64,000 bases of DNA from Cyprinodon diabolis (taxonomy: Eukaryota > Chordata > Actinopteri > Cyprinodontiformes > Cyprinodontidae): contig CM060070.1 in NCBI GenBank assembly GCA_030533445.1, forward strand, positions 24,271,501 to 24,335,500, written 5' to 3'. Both the position numbers and the translations under genes were made by a program. Below the pieces are notes generated by a model. That model was given only the letters and a program-made list of their open reading frames with translations, searched no databases and was not told the origin of the DNA. The first letter of the stretch is position 1, and every line of letters starts with the position of its first letter. Shown here piece after piece: positions 35,188 through 48,040 of the stretch.

Positions 35188-35798
35188 AATTTCCCTTGGT
35201 GGTGTGAGTAAAACCTTGTACTGTCATGGTTGTTCCTCCAGAAACAAGAACTGCAGCTTAAGCATTGAATCACAGTTTGATTATTTGAGCTCAGTTAAGA
35301 TTAATAAAAACAATTCCATTTAATGAACAACACTGTTAGAAATTATTGTTATTTGTAAGCTCTGGGTTACTTTACATCAACATATTAATGTGGGTTAATT
35401 GGAGGCCTGTCTGTGAATGTATTTTATTGAAAAAACTCAGTCACATTGGCTTCTTTTCTGATATCACCTACAAAAGATTTAATTTCACACAGATTGTTTA
35501 CAAATCTTTATTTCTGTTATTGTGATTTCTGCCATCCATAGTAGAATAGAAATAACATTTTATGTTCCACATTAGAAAAATTCAAGACTAGAAAATGAAC
35601 AATTTTAATAGAAAGAGAAAATGCAGACAGGTTTAAAAACACTTTCAATAAAGAAATGTGGGCTAAATAATGTTTGATATCCGCTTAAAGATCTCTTAAT
35701 ATATCTAGTATCCTGTGGAAAGATACCAGAATTATCTAACCCACATCATACAATTTAATGGCCTTCTACTGTATACAAAGGAAGTGAATGTAATTTAC

Positions 35799-35965
35799 TA
35801 CACTGAAAAAAATAATGCAACCGTTTTTGACATTTACTTAATCATATTTAGTTACTTTAACACAATTATTTTATGTCCTATCCTGCTAACATGAAAAAAA
35901 TTGTGTTAAAGTAATCAAATGTGATTAAGTAAATGCCAAAAATGGTTGCATAATTTTTTTAGTTT
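35799..35965. mobile_element. Foldback MITE with ~70-bp arms
   Basis: The left arm begins ACACTGAAAAAAATAATGCA and continues through ACTTAATCA and TTACTTTAACACAAT. The right arm repeats this in reverse complement with few changes. Only about 15-25 bases separate the arms. It is non-coding; its superfamily is not determined. Confidence 0.7.
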
Positions 35966-36039
35966 AAGAACAAGAAAACAAGTCTTTAAAAGATTCTGTA
36001 TATGTTTGCTCCTCGTTGGTTTGTTTCTTCATTCATCAT

Positions 36040-36105
36040 CTTCAGCTTATCCAGGACCGGGTTGCAGGGGCAGCAGACTCAGGAAGTGAATATCAGACTT
36101 CCTTC
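36040..36105 (-). mobile_element. Tiny RTE-like LINE 3' fragment
   Basis: The words TTATCCAGGACCGGGTTGC and GGGGCAGCAG match the non-coding tail of the LINE at 15655-15720 (TTATCCAGGGCCGGGTTGTG). No coding part remains. Confidence 0.55.
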
Positions 36106-37109
36106 TACCTAGATACCTAAAACTAAAAAAAAAAAAAAAGAAAAAATATTGATGCAATTAAAAGTTTTATTTTTATTAGTCTAAATTCTACCTTTTTTAA
36201 TATAAATAATCCCTGATTGGTGCTTGTAGAGATGCTTTGAACACTGTTCTTTGTTTAGTTTAATATCTTTCCTAAGGAGTAATCTTTAACATTGGCATTT
36301 GAAAAAAATAAACCTACGGACAAATAATTTAATAAGACTTCATAAAATTCCTGTTTAGACTAACCTTGGGTGATTTTAGAACCACCTTCTGACTTTCCGA
36401 CGTGAAAGATGAAAGTACACACAGACCAACATGGATCTACATTTTTTAAGGGAAACACACCAAGACTATGGTTTCTGTAGTATTAGCCAGGCCAGCTATC
36501 TGCTTAAGTACGTTTAAACTCCTTACCACAATTTATTTTTTGGATATAAAAAATAACTGATTTTTTTTTTTAAGTTATGCTCTCTCACACAATGTGATGT
36601 CACCTTTGCTTATATTTAAATAAAAAGTAGGAGAGATAAAACTGTTCTTATATCCACTTATATTTTAGTTATTAAGAAATAAAAATTGTTAAAACCCAGA
36701 AATTGGAAAACAGCATAAAAACCTAGATTGATGCAACAGTTTGTTTGTTTTTTTAGCCATTTGCTTTGTCATCCAACTTTTTTATACAGAAAAGCATCTC
36801 TCCCTCTCACTGCTGACCTGCTGCGTCTGAACCAGTCACTTCCATCCTCATCTTTGTGTGAATATTTCATGTATGAGATTTGTGAATTAAACATAGGCTG
36901 GATATGATTGGCCTCCCATTTATTCACAGTGAAAGAATGATAAGTTTGTGTGTTTAGTAATTTTAATATTATTTTATTTGCACTTATGAATATTTTTGAA
37001 TACATTTCTTTACAGATTGACATGAAACCAAGTAATATTGTACATGGTTTGCAGAAAACCTGAAATCATGCTTATAAATAATTTGCAGAGGATGTCCAGG
37101 GCTTTGTTC

Positions 37110-37342
37110 CATCCATCTTTTTCTCCTTATCTGTCAGGGTCACGGGGGGCTGCTGCAGTCTGTGGGTGAAAGGCTAGGTGCTCCCTGGACAGGTCGCCAG
37201 TCCATTTCAGAGCTGAGACATGCAGCCATTCCCACTCCCACCTAAGGCCAATTTAGAAATGCCAATCAACCCACGCAGGCATGGGGGGAGACCCTTTTTG
37301 CTGCAAGGCAGCACAGCTACAAGTTGTGCTCCCATGCAGTCA
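37110..37342 (-). repeat. tRNA-like dispersed repeat, decayed copy
   Basis: The reverse complement shows GGCGACCTGTCCAGGGAGC and a CCTAAGGCCAATTTAGA-type stretch in the order seen at 34433-34807. The tRNA-like head is mostly lost. Confidence 0.7.
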
Positions 37343-38060
37343 AAGAGTTTACTCCTGAAACCCAAAATTAGCCTAAGCTAAGCTCTTCTCTCTCTTTGCT
37401 CTAGCTTTGTGGATATTTTTTGTATGAAGTCTTAATTACCTCACACCACAAACAACTGCAATGCATAAAATAAAGACATCTTGGCTAATATTTAAAAATC
37501 ACCATAAGCCATCTACAGAATATATCTGTAGATGTTAGTAATTAAACCATCTCTGTATAAAACAAAGAAATTCTTCACTTTGTTTTATAGTTACTATTAT
37601 CAAACATAGAATAAATTATATGTATTATTTCATCAGAGTATTTTCCAGTGCCAAAAAGATTGATGCTAGGATGCTGGAGAAATGAAATCAGGTTAATTGA
37701 CATGGCAGCCCTTTGTCTCTTTCTTACTGTTGTCTAGGACATTCGTCCGACTAAGAATGGACTAGTTACTAAGGTTTTCAAACATAATTTCAAAACCCAT
37801 ATTTTTCCCATATTATTGCTACAGCAGAGGGTAACCAATTGAAAATCAGCGGGGTCCGAATAAAGAAAATTAACCTCAGAAAAGTCCGGAGACATTTTTA
37901 ATTATAATCTGTTACTTTAACGCTGAAATAAAATTTGGTGTTTATGCATCCATGTTATTACATTGACTTCTTAAATAAAAAAAATATTTTGAAAAAATAG
38001 AAAATTTTTTGCATTTTAAAATCTAAAGTGTTTTTTTTTTAAGTAGAGAACACAAATTCT

Positions 38061-38351
38061 TCAGTGTGGTATATAGACAATTTCCTGATTCACAAGGTTT
38101 ATAAAACACTTGAACTGATTTTTTTTTTCTTTTTTTTTTTGACTTGATGAGAGATTTAAGCTGCCCTGCAAAGATTTAAACCTGGGTTTTATTGGTGAAA
38201 AAAGCCATTGTAAAGCCCATATCAAGGTCCTCATTTTGAGCCTGGATTGATATTTATTTTTGATTATGTTCATGGTGGAGAATCCTGCTTCACAGCAACA
38301 GGTTGAGCCAAACATACTCAAAATGTGCAGGGTCATCTTTGAGCACACCAT
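38061..38351 (-). pseudogene. hAT-type transposase C-terminal fragment
   Basis: The - strand frame carries HILSMFGSTCCCEAGFSTMN, then IIKNKYQSRLKMRTL. This matches the hAT dimerisation motif (a FGST/Y..CE..FS..N..K...R..L pattern) shared with domesticated ZBED/EPM2AIP1-type proteins. The catalytic core upstream is not visible. It lies in a tract of about 850 bp with several GGGGTCCG/GGTCCGAA-like words at 37850 and 38620-38660, which may be the element's ends. Confidence 0.65.
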
Positions 38352-41300
38352 TTCACTTTTCTGTTACCATTTCACCACAGCTCTTCCAGCAGTCCACACT
38401 TTCTTTCACATTTTCTCATCGTCTTCTCCTTCTTTCCCATCGCCCAGCAGCAGCCCTGATCGACACAGCTCATTGGTTAATTTGTATCATGTGCAGCCTG
38501 GCCCCGGAAGCTCTGGAGGGCTTTACTGTATAAACAGGAGAAGAGGCGCAAGTGAAATTAGAGACTGTCATCAGACAACATGCGGTAATTTATAAATGTT
38601 TTAAATATGGTTGGGTCCGAATTAGCCAGCAGATGGGTCTGGGTCCGGACTGGGGTCCGCTAATCCGTGACAGTTTGAAATCCTTTTAATAAGATCTTAG
38701 AGAAAGTATTGGGAACGAGTGCTGCCCCTACTGAACCTAATGCCCAACACTGGGTCAGCTGGTTAAAAAAGACTATTATCATATTTTATGAGAGAGACAA
38801 ATTTAAGAGTTTAGAAGCATTTTTTATCTGTCCAAAAAGGGAGAGGTGTTAAAATGTCCAAAAAGTAATACTTCAAATGTAAAACAAATACCTGAAAATA
38901 GGTTGCCAGCAGAATCAATGCATTTTAACACATCACTGAGAACAACATGGTGAGAAAAAGATTTTAAGAAAATTACTCTTCAGCACAAAAAGGTTGACTG
39001 CATTAGTTGTGTTTTACCAATGAAATACATTTTGTGTTTAGGTAAAGCAGAAAACTGTATTTGTATAAAAGTAATCTTTATCTGAAATATTGATTTTTTT
39101 TTTCTAGTTGGTGCAGAGGGGCCTTAAGGTAAACTCTAAATATGCTGATAAAGAGAAACGGGTATTCATCTGGGTCCACCTGTAAAAATGATAGATTGTA
39201 GGCAACCTAAAGATGGAATTGCTCAGCTACAATGGTGCCTTTGAAAATCACAAAGGGTTTTTTTTGCTCTCCTGCTCCCTGGGTCTCCATTTGTCTCCCT
39301 CTACAGGGCCTTGCAAAATTTGGGCAACTCAAGTAGCAAAGGTTACTTAAAAAAATACTGTAAATGAAAATACTTTACATTCCCAAAGGAAAAAATACTG
39401 AAGAAGTTAGATTACCAAAGGTATAGCTGTTAAAAGTTATGCTGTCCTTGTTAAGATGTTGCACTATATCAAACGGGGCAATTGTCCCAGACCCAGGACA
39501 GGGGGGGCCCAAAATTGATACTCTGACCATCAAAAATATAGGCAATAGTAATTTTAGACAAAATATTACTGATAAAAATATTAAATATTAGAGTAACTAA
39601 ATATAAAAATATTTCTGCATTAGGCATATGTAATATGTTTTCTTTAATTAAGGGGCCATTAGAACTCCCCCCTACAAACATCAAATGGTTTAACCAGGTT
39701 AGCGATGGGCTGCAATTTTTTAAGTTAGTTTCTCTGCAAACTAAGAATGTTAGGTTTTCAGAAGTCTTGCACACAGAAAAAAAGAAAAAGGGAAGATGAC
39801 GTCAAAAGCTTGAGGGATTTTAGGAGTAAATATTAAAAATAAACTGAGGATGAGTCAGTAACAAGTCCAGGAACAGAATTGCAGAAGAAGGATAGCCATT
39901 CAGAGCCTGGTAAGAAGCTATGCGTTTATCAATGTGATTTTAAAGTATCCGCTAGCTGGTGTAAGGGAGAAAAAACACCTTTTTTTTTTTTTTTTACAGA
40001 AATACTTGAGCTTAGCACCACAAAGTAGAAAGATGGCAGAGGTCCAGGTGCAGTTAAAGACAGTACGGAGCAGGAGAGTCGGTTGAGAAGGGGAGCTTGG
40101 TTGATAGAGAAAAAGGAGGCGGGGCAGGGGGAGCGTGAGTTTGAGGAGGAGACGTGACAGCCAACCCTACCGATAACACAGTGCAGGTGGAAGAGCTTGC
40201 TGCCTGATCGAAGAGTCTGAGCACAGTGGGTCAGAGACGAATCACGCCGTTAATTTCAATGATCCTGCGTTATGGATAGGAAAAAGGACTGATTCTGATC
40301 GAGTGAATGTTGTGCGTTTTAATGGCAAAAAAGAAGACTTTGTCAGAGACAAATGAACTGCCAGCAGCTACAGAGGGCAGAGAATTTCCAATGTATCTAA
40401 CCTATTTTACCTCCCAGAATGGAAGGGGAAACATTGTGACTGGCTAATATACAGCAGGTCAAAAAGGCCATAGGTCTTACTTGCTGTTCTCCTATTTAGT
40501 AGGGAAAATATCAACTAGTGCACTAAATTCAATAGATGGGATCAAGATATCCAACATAAACACAGAACGTTTTATGAAAGATTTCCAGGGCATGAAGGAA
40601 ACTGTGCACACAAACAGTGTTATTGGAAAAGGAAGAACCAGCTACATATTTTCCTATCTCTACCTGTGACTCGCTTGAAGTGAGCAGGCCTTCAGTAAAA
40701 TGAAGATAATACAAAAAAATGTTTCAATGCAGCTCTACCTCTTATTTGCATGCATGCTTAGTGAATGTCTCACACACAAACACACACCTTTTTGTACAAA
40801 GTTGAATGCACTGTTGCAGCCTGCTGGCTGACTCTATTAGAAATCTGCTGGATTTGATCACACCTATAGTTGCTGCCAACTGTCTGATGGCCTAATTATC
40901 ATCATCTGAGGAACGGCTTGGTGGTGGGTCAAGATGCAGGCCAAGTGAAGGTGGGAATGATCTCACTAAGAGTACATTTTCGTAGCTGTAAAAAATAACT
41001 GCAGGTGTTTTTAAATGGATCCATATTTCTCTCTGAATACTCTTGCAATTACGGTTTATGCACAAACTTTGATTAGTACTGAAACACATGGGATATTGTA
41101 CAGAGCTCAAGGTGACCGTTCCTTGTTGTCCTCATTATATTCAAAAACACTGCAGGGATCAACTCCCTGAGGTAGCAAATGAATCAAGACCAGTGCTCGT
41201 GTATCTGGAAGAGAAAAAAAAACAACCACTGATTTATCAATAAGCTTTTTGACAGGTTGATATACGTTTCCATTAGGGTCTGCCCTCTGCGTGTGTGCAA

Positions 41301-42654
41301 TTCCTGTTGTCTCATGTTTTCTGAATGCTGTATATGTGCCAGCTGTATAACGTTTGTGTGGATGTGATGGGGATACCCATCTGAGCTTTTGGATCACATG
41401 GCGCATTCTCTCTGCCTTTTCCCTAAGTCTACTTTATCTTTATAAGCATCAAATTGAAAAGGGTTAATGCAATCCCCTGCAGGCTAAGGCTGAGACAGAC
41501 ATTAACCATCTCTCTATCTCTCTCCACCTGTTCTCTGATGCTCTTTTCCTCCATTTTTCTCTTTTGTTAAAGTCTAATTACTTTCACAAAGCGGCTTCAC
41601 TCGTCCTGTAAATAATAAAAAATCACAATTCAGAACGATCTGGAGGGTGGCTGGGTTTTGCAGTCCTAAAGTATTATCTTGCTAATGTCCTGCTAACAAG
41701 ATGGTGCTGGATTGAAATGTCCCAGGTGTGTGACTCTTGGCCACATTTACCCCAGTTTGATCAGAGCTTCCACTCTGCCCAGCTGCAAACTGCACAGCAA
41801 ATAGGCAACAGTAAAAACCATTTATGGTGTCTTCTTATGGCGGCGAGGGTGGAGGCGAGCTGATGGCATGCATTCAGATATCTCATAGTTCCAACAGGAA
41901 ACTGAAAGATCCCTGGATCATCGCCTTCCCATCACTGGGTAGTGGGCATGATGTAAATTATGAGAGTGGAGAAGTTCCCAGTGTAGAGAGGCAGTGCAGA
42001 GCAGGACCAGGTGTTCATTGGGTGCTGAGTAGTTGGGTCAAAAACCTCGCTCTTGCTTCCTACGTCTTCATTTCTTGATATTTTATAATGTCGTCCAACA
42101 TTTTCAGGATAATAAGCTACAAAAATTTTAACACCATAAAATATGTTCTGTAGCAGCAGGGAGTGAGCAGGCAGTTACTGTTCAGTTATTGGCTAAAACA
42201 ACCAGATACTTCACAATTCAGCTGAATTCAGAAAGATTTCGGATGAATTTTGTATCCATGATGTCTTTGAAAAGTTTTGACCTAAAGACAAGCAGGAAAC
42301 CATGTAGACTCTAGACCTAAATAAGCTTCTTTTTTAAAGAAATGATGAAGTTCAACAAGCAAGTTCAACAAGCAAGTTTCTCCTCAGCACAGTGGCAGCT
42401 GCCAAGACAGACCAGCTTTGACCATATCTGATATTATTTCACAGCTGCAAGGCATGCTGGGAGCTGTGGTTACAGTTTGTGTATGATTATTCATCCCCAC
42501 ACTTGTTTTAGAAAAATTTATTAGTGTGTAAATTTAAATTGGAGATGCACCAATGTTTTTTTTTCAATCCGATACGATACCCGGGCTGAGCATGTCCGCC
42601 GATATCTGTTACTGATTGATGTGTTGAATGAAGGAACCATATATCTTGAAATGT

Positions 42655-43245
42655 GAATGAAGGCTCAACCCTTGGCATAAACAAGACAGCAGTACATATT
42701 CAGACCTTCTACAGAAGCACCATAGAGAGCGTTCTGATCAGCTGTCCCACTGAAGAGAAGATCATCAGGGCTCCTCTTCCCTCCATAAATTACATTTCAT
42801 CCCAGCGCTGCATGTCACGAGCCCGTAACATTATCAACGACCCCTCACACCCCCACCATGGACTGTTCTCCCTGCTGCCTTCTGGGAAGAGGCTCCGCAA
42901 CATCCGATGCAGGTCCAGCAGGTTCTGCAAAAGCTTTATCCCCATTGCCATCAAACTGCTGAACTGTTGAGAAAACTCTAAATCGTGTCACAAACTCTGC
43001 ATCACACTGATAACACCAAACCAAAAATACTGCATGTTTGCACCATATATATTTATGCTCTGAACTTCCATATTAATGCGTTTTTTGCACCAGGTTTTTC
43101 TCTCCCACACTGTTTACATTTGATCACTGCTACACCTAATAGTATGGAAATGTTCATTTACTGTCTGAAAAGCTGTACTAAACAAAATTTTGTTTTGAAT
43201 ACACTTTGTGTGTGCAAAATGACAAGAAATGTTGTCTAAGTCACA
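42655..43245 (+). mobile_element. L2/CR1-like LINE 3' end
   Basis: The frame at 42653-42970 encodes TFYRSTIESVLISCPTEEK, then HPHHGLFSLLPSGKRLRNIR, then RSSRFCKSFIPIAIKLLN, the C-terminal segment following RT in CR1/L2-like elements. The untranslated end runs to ATGACAAGAAATGTTGTCTA at about 43240, the same end as the reversed element at 23736. Confidence 0.82.
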
Positions 43246-43465
43246 ATGTTACAAAAAGATTAACACAGATAGAAATGTACTTTATTCTATTTATTAACAA
43301 ATAACCAGCATAAAGAAAGAAATTACAGCTCCAATATAATCCAGTTGTAAAGTAACATTTAAATCCACACGCATACTTTCTGAGTCAGTCCACAAAACCT
43401 TTAAATTTCTGCTTATATTTTGGGAAATATATCTGTCTAAGAAAGCCAAACTAATTCCATCAATG

Positions 43466-43915
43466 CAAGGCATGCTTATTTATACAGCACAGTTTAGTAC
43501 AAAGACAATTCAAAGTGCTTTACATGAATTCAACTTTAAACTATAAGGAAAGTAGGTGCCTAATAAAAGCAAGTAAAGATAAAAACATGATAAAATCAGG
43601 TAGCAAATAAAACAGTTGGACCAGAAACTTAAACCGTCCTCAGTTAGAAATCTAAAGACATAGGTTTTTAACTTTGACTTAACAGAATTGAGGCTTTCAG
43701 CACTTTTACAGTCTTCTGGGATTTTTTTTCCAGAAAAGTGGAGCATAGGAACTTTATACTGCTTCTCCATGTTTGAATCTAGTTCTGGATGTACAGAGTA
43801 GGCTGGACCTAGAAGACCTGAATGATCTGTGAAGTTGATGCGCTGACAACAAATCTGTTATGTATTGAGGAGTTGATTCATTCAGTGATTTATAGACTAA
43901 CAGAAGGATTTAAGG
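43466..43915 (+). repeat. Dispersed teleost repeat (CAAAGTGCTTTACA family)
   Basis: Landmarks are TTATTTATACAGCACAGTTTA, CAATTCAAAGTGCTTTACAT, then TGGAGCATAGGAACTTTATA with CTGCTTCTCCATGTTTG, and TTCAGTGATTTATAGACTAA. This order recurs throughout fish genomes. It is non-coding and unclassified here. Confidence 0.65.
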
Positions 43916-45504
43916 AAAGGTTTACATTTTTAACCCTTTCTGAATGTGTCACTGATAAACCACATTTCCTTCTTCTCCTGTCCCCCTTTTCTATTTCTTT
44001 TATAGTTTAATGAATTTCATTTTTTATGGCAACCCCTGTAGACTCTATGTCATTCCAATGCAGGCTAATTGTAGAACCATCTGCACACACACAGCAGGTC
44101 TATTTTGTAAATGTGCACATTGATTCACACAGTGAGTGTCTCCGTCCAGGTGTGTCATCCTGCTGCCAGCCAGCCTGGTGCAGACTAGACCCTGGAGACT
44201 CCAGCTGATGAAGTAGCAGACAGGAAACCTTTGAACTGAATGCACCACAAATGCTAGGAGTGTGTGGCGTAGGCATTTTGCCATGGTCATGCAGGGGAAA
44301 GTCAGTCCAGAATGTGCCAGTGAACCCTTCCTCTGAAATGATGCCCATTCACCACAGAAACTTTCCCTCATGCATCTTCAGCTCATCTGCCAATGTTTTA
44401 ACATCCATCCTCCTATGCCTTCCTGCCGCCTATTCTATTTTCACTTTAAGACACATTTTTAATTTTAAAAAAAAGCCCACACAGAGCCCTGCCTGTGTTC
44501 CCTTACATTTGTCTAAACAACTCATTAGTCCGACCTGTGAACAGGTGTAAATGGTTTGCGTATCACATTTCTTTACTGATTCGAAACCTGGTCCGCTGCA
44601 GGTGATGTGATTATATATTATTTATAACACTCCACAACGCTATCTTTCCACCCATAATGTTGCCAAATATACATAAGGAGGTCACCTGGGGACACAACGT
44701 CCCTCTTTAACAATCCACTGACAAATAGAAGTGAAGTGATGCAGCTTTGTTTCTAATCATGCTTTCACTACTGTTAATGTTGCCATAATGACACTATAAT
44801 CAACCTTCTAATTAAATGTCATTACAGAGAGTGCTTGTGTTGTGCTCTCCATGCAGATAGAAGAGGGTCACCATAATCACACAGTATATGAAATGATGAG
44901 GGAATGACCTGATCTTCTGCTTATAGGTCACATTAAATCCTATCTAAAAGTTATAGAAAGGTGATATGATGGTGAATTGACATCATGCATAACCTACAGT
45001 AGGTTTTAAAAAATAATGCTGTGCTAAGCACATCCTGATGTGGATGATTTTCCTAATCCTGACTTGACCTGATCTGGTCTAGCCTTCACCTGGAACATCT
45101 GGCAACAAGGCAATCTAGTAAAAATAATGGGCTAGATTTACATCCTAAATAATTAGTTAAATTGACTAATATCATAACTTTAAGGTTACCAACAAGTGAG
45201 TTAAAGGTATCCGTCATACCATTTAGTACCAAAGGAATATAGAGGTTTAAGATATGTAGCATTGATAAGCTAAGTTGTTAAATGAGTGTAAGAGAAAATC
45301 TTTAGTTTTTAATGGATGAAAAACACACCAAATCTGATGATATTAAATCTGAAGGTGGTTTAACAGAAAATGTGGCTAAAAGTGTGGACATTCATGCAGT
45401 AATTAGATTATTTTCTACTAATAAGATGATTCTTCTGTGAATTGTGCAAGGGATATGTACCACTATAACACTGTATCCATCATCTTACACACTTGTCTCA
45501 ATTG

Positions 45505-45832
45505 GGGTTTCGAGGGGTGCTGGTCTCCAGCAGTCAATGGGCAATAGGCAGGGTACACCCTGGACAGGTCATCAGTCCATTGCAGGGCAAACAGGGACAG
45601 AGACAAACAATCATTCATACACACACTCACACCTAAGGACAATTTAGAGAAGCCAATTAACCCAACAGTCATGTTTTTGGACTGTGGGAGGAAGCCAGAG
45701 TACCCAGAGAGAACCCACACATGCCCAGGGAGAACATGCAAACTCCATGCAGAAAGACCCTGGGCCAGGAACTGAACTCAGAACCTTCTTGCTGCAAGGC
45801 AGCAGTGCTACCCACTGTGCCACTGAGCAGCT
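45505..45832 (-). repeat. tRNA-like dispersed repeat, near full length
   Basis: Its reverse complement runs from CAGTGGCACAGTGGGTAGCA through GCATGTTCTCCCTGGGC and TGACCTGTCCAGGGTGTAC. It is the same family as 34433-34807, inserted in the opposite direction. Confidence 0.8.
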
Positions 45833-47203
45833 AAGTTAAAACTGGCATTTTAACATGGGTATCAACACTTTGGACAGCCACTGAGTTTTTTCTGTCCTAA
45901 ATGCAAGTTGAAAAGCCTTATCAAGATTTTTATGAATATCCGAAGTGTGGAGGTTTGGTGGATCTTTTTTTGTTATCCATACAAACCAAAAATTTGGCTT
46001 AAAGAAGTAATCCAGCAGTTTTTTTTTTTTTCTTCAGTTATATTCTTTTTACACTTTGTTTTGTAAAGATTGTAACCAGATGCTTCTGTTGTTTTTAGGT
46101 GAGGAAACCTGGCTCGCCTTCACCTGGAACATCTTATGGGTATAAGGCTTGTAACCCTCTGGTGACGACAACTGTGGACTTCTGGATCAAGCGTTTCAGC
46201 AGACTCTGCTTCTCAATATTTTCTACCTCTTGTTGCATCTTTACTGGATAAGAAAGGTGTTTTTTCCCCTCTCTTTTTTTGTTGTTTGTTTCTGGAAGCA
46301 ACCATCCTGAAAAGAATGACGGCGGAAGAAACTCATTTCAATATTTGACAGAACTAACCCACTTTTCATGCTCCAGCTAGCTGGGGCAAAGGGGAAACTT
46401 TGCATTTACCAGGCAGCATCAGAGATGGTTGTCAGCCATTTAACATTCAGGGCTATTAATCAAGTGACCTCCATATCTAATTAGCTGCATACAAAACAGC
46501 CACACACTTACATAAACAGTCGCATCTGGCTGCTGAGGTGGTCTGCTTGTAACGAGAGGCACACAAGCTTCGAAACAGCCGAACCTAGTCAGGTATTAGA
46601 TGTCTGCCTACACTTTATCATCTCTCTTCGACAACACTGACCTTGATGTAGAACAGAGATGATTGTTTGTGTTGGTGTGCATTAGCTGAAGATGGTGACA
46701 TGCTTTAAGTGCAATGATTGATACTGACAAAGACCCCTGATGGTGACTGTGTGGCTCTGATAAACAGGGAAAAAGAGGTGCTGCCTGCAGCAGGGAAGCT
46801 CAAATAAGAAGGAAGCTGAATATCCTCAGATTTTTAGACTCACATCCTCAAATAAGGACACACAAAAGTGGTCCATGCTAATTGAGAACTGCACATGTCA
46901 CTCTGCCCGACACGTTGTCTGAGTAGATTAAAGTCAGACCTCTTGTAGGTCATGTCACTTTGACTTAGATTTGACAACATCAAGTGGCCACTAAAAAAAA
47001 AAACGTCTGACCCTGCAAAAACACCAGCACCTTGAAAAAACTCCATCACATTAGTCTACCTGTCTGTCAGCGTGAGATAAAAAAGTTGTCTGTTGACTTT
47101 TTGAACACCCCTCATGAACGCCTTCCCCTTCTTCTCCACGCCTCAACCCAACACACCCACCATCCAGTCGGTGTGTAAGCCCTGTCTTCGGGGCCCCTGG
47201 AGA

Positions 47204-47494
47204 ATGAACAATGTGCCCACACTGGACTACGAGTCGCTGCTCTCCTCAGCCAGCTCCTCTCTGCCCAGCAGTCCAGGCAGTGGTGGTAGCAGTCCCCCCC
47301 TGGCCTTGGTTGCGGTGGACACGGAGCAGCGTACAGCATTGGCCTTTGTGGGCCTCCTCATGCTCTTCTTGGTCTTCCTGCTAGTCAGATGTTTCAGGAT
47401 CCTATTAGACCCATACAGTCGCATGCCTGCGTCATCCTGGACTGACCACAAGGACGGTCTAGAAAGGGGTCAGTTTGATTATGCACTAGTGTAG
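47204..47494 (+). CDS. ctxn1: Cortexin-1, neuronal single-pass membrane protein
   Basis: Cortexins are very small membrane proteins enriched in neurons, notably cortex; a role in intra- or extracellular signalling has been proposed but is poorly defined. The 96-residue product has a Ser/Pro/Gly-rich N-terminal half, one hydrophobic span (about [17 protein letters not shown]) and the conserved cytosolic tail [20 protein letters not shown] followed by [15 protein letters not shown]. The tail matches cortexin-1 rather than cortexin-3, which differs at DPYRSMP. I chose the ATG at 47204: it has A at -3, gives a length near the family norm, and lies just after a good splice acceptor. An in-frame ATG at 47114 would add 30 residues but would fall in the intron and has C at -3. 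The coding sequence is one exon and clearly more GC-rich than its surroundings. It converges on the fibrillin gene. Confidence 0.95.
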   Translation: MNNVPTLDYESLLSSASSSLPSSPGSGGSSPPLALVAVDTEQRTALAFVGLLMLFLVFLLVRCFRILLDPYSRMPASSWTDHKDGLERGQFDYALV

Positions 47495-48011
47495 GGTGTA
47501 TATTGGGTTTTTATTGCACATAGACTTTTGTGTGTCTCAGACTGCGATGATATACGCTGTGATGATGTAAAAGCACTACTGTAGAAGATGGGTAGAACTT
47601 TTGTTTTTATAAATTCAGTGCTGCAGGAATTTATAAAACAGGTGTTTTTTTCTGGACAAACACAGTACTGTGAAATGGTATTTGCCCTCTCACAGATACA
47701 TTTATTTTTGTGTTGTGCTTTTGACTCTTGAAGGTTTCTGATATTTAAACAAACGTCAATATCAGACTGAAATATAGCAAAGACAATATGTTTTCATATG
47801 ATTATTTCAATTGTTATGAGAACAATGGCCTTCCCTTGCTTGCTGTTGAAGATTTACAAAAACTCAGTGAAGTCTTTCTTTTTGCACACTATCTTTACAG
47901 AATGGTTTTAATTTTGAAAAAACTGGAGATATTTACGGTGTTTCATGTGGCTATATCTCTCATGCTGTGGGATTTAAAGGTCAAAGCTACAACTTAAAAA
48001 TAAAAAAAATT

Positions 48012-48017
48012 AATAAA
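48012..48017 (+). terminator. ctxn1: Candidate ctxn1 polyadenylation signal
   Basis: AATAAA lies 518 bases after the stop codon in a very A/T-rich tract. Other signals further downstream cannot be excluded. Confidence 0.4.
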
Positions 48018-48040
48018 GGATAAAAAATATATAGTATATA

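Larger units (their letters stand above)
27893..47167 (+). other. ctxn1: Presumed long ctxn1 intron, repeat-filled
   Basis: Between the candidate donor at 27893 and the acceptor at 47166-47167 (pyrimidine-rich CTTCCCCTTCTTCTCC, then CCATCCAG) I find no other gene, only the dispersed elements listed separately. Stretches with nothing recognised include 31135-34356, 38700-42650 and 45840-47100. The block 44560-44950 is less repetitive and mixed in composition, a weak candidate for a conserved regulatory element. If the first exon is wrong, this is simply intergenic. Confidence 0.4.
47168..48040 (+). other. ctxn1: ctxn1 second exon (with 3' UTR)
   Basis: The proposed acceptor CCATCCAG ends at 47167. 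The coding part is 47204-47494. The 3' UTR follows and includes a decayed miniature-element end at 47657-47700 (AGTACTGTGAAATGG, then TATTTGCCC). The first good polyadenylation signal is AATAAA at 48012-48017. The exon end is estimated as about 20 bases after it. Confidence 0.5.

Noticed and set aside
41824..42078. 84-codon + strand ORF (MVSSYGGEGGG...)
   Set aside because: No recognisable family, no flanking splice signals in phase, and no composition difference. It is treated as chance.
47114..47203. Upstream in-frame ATG giving a 126-residue cortexin
   Set aside because: It lies before a good splice acceptor (AG at 47166-47167), has C at -3, and would add 30 residues not seen in the family. 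The ATG at 47204 is preferred.
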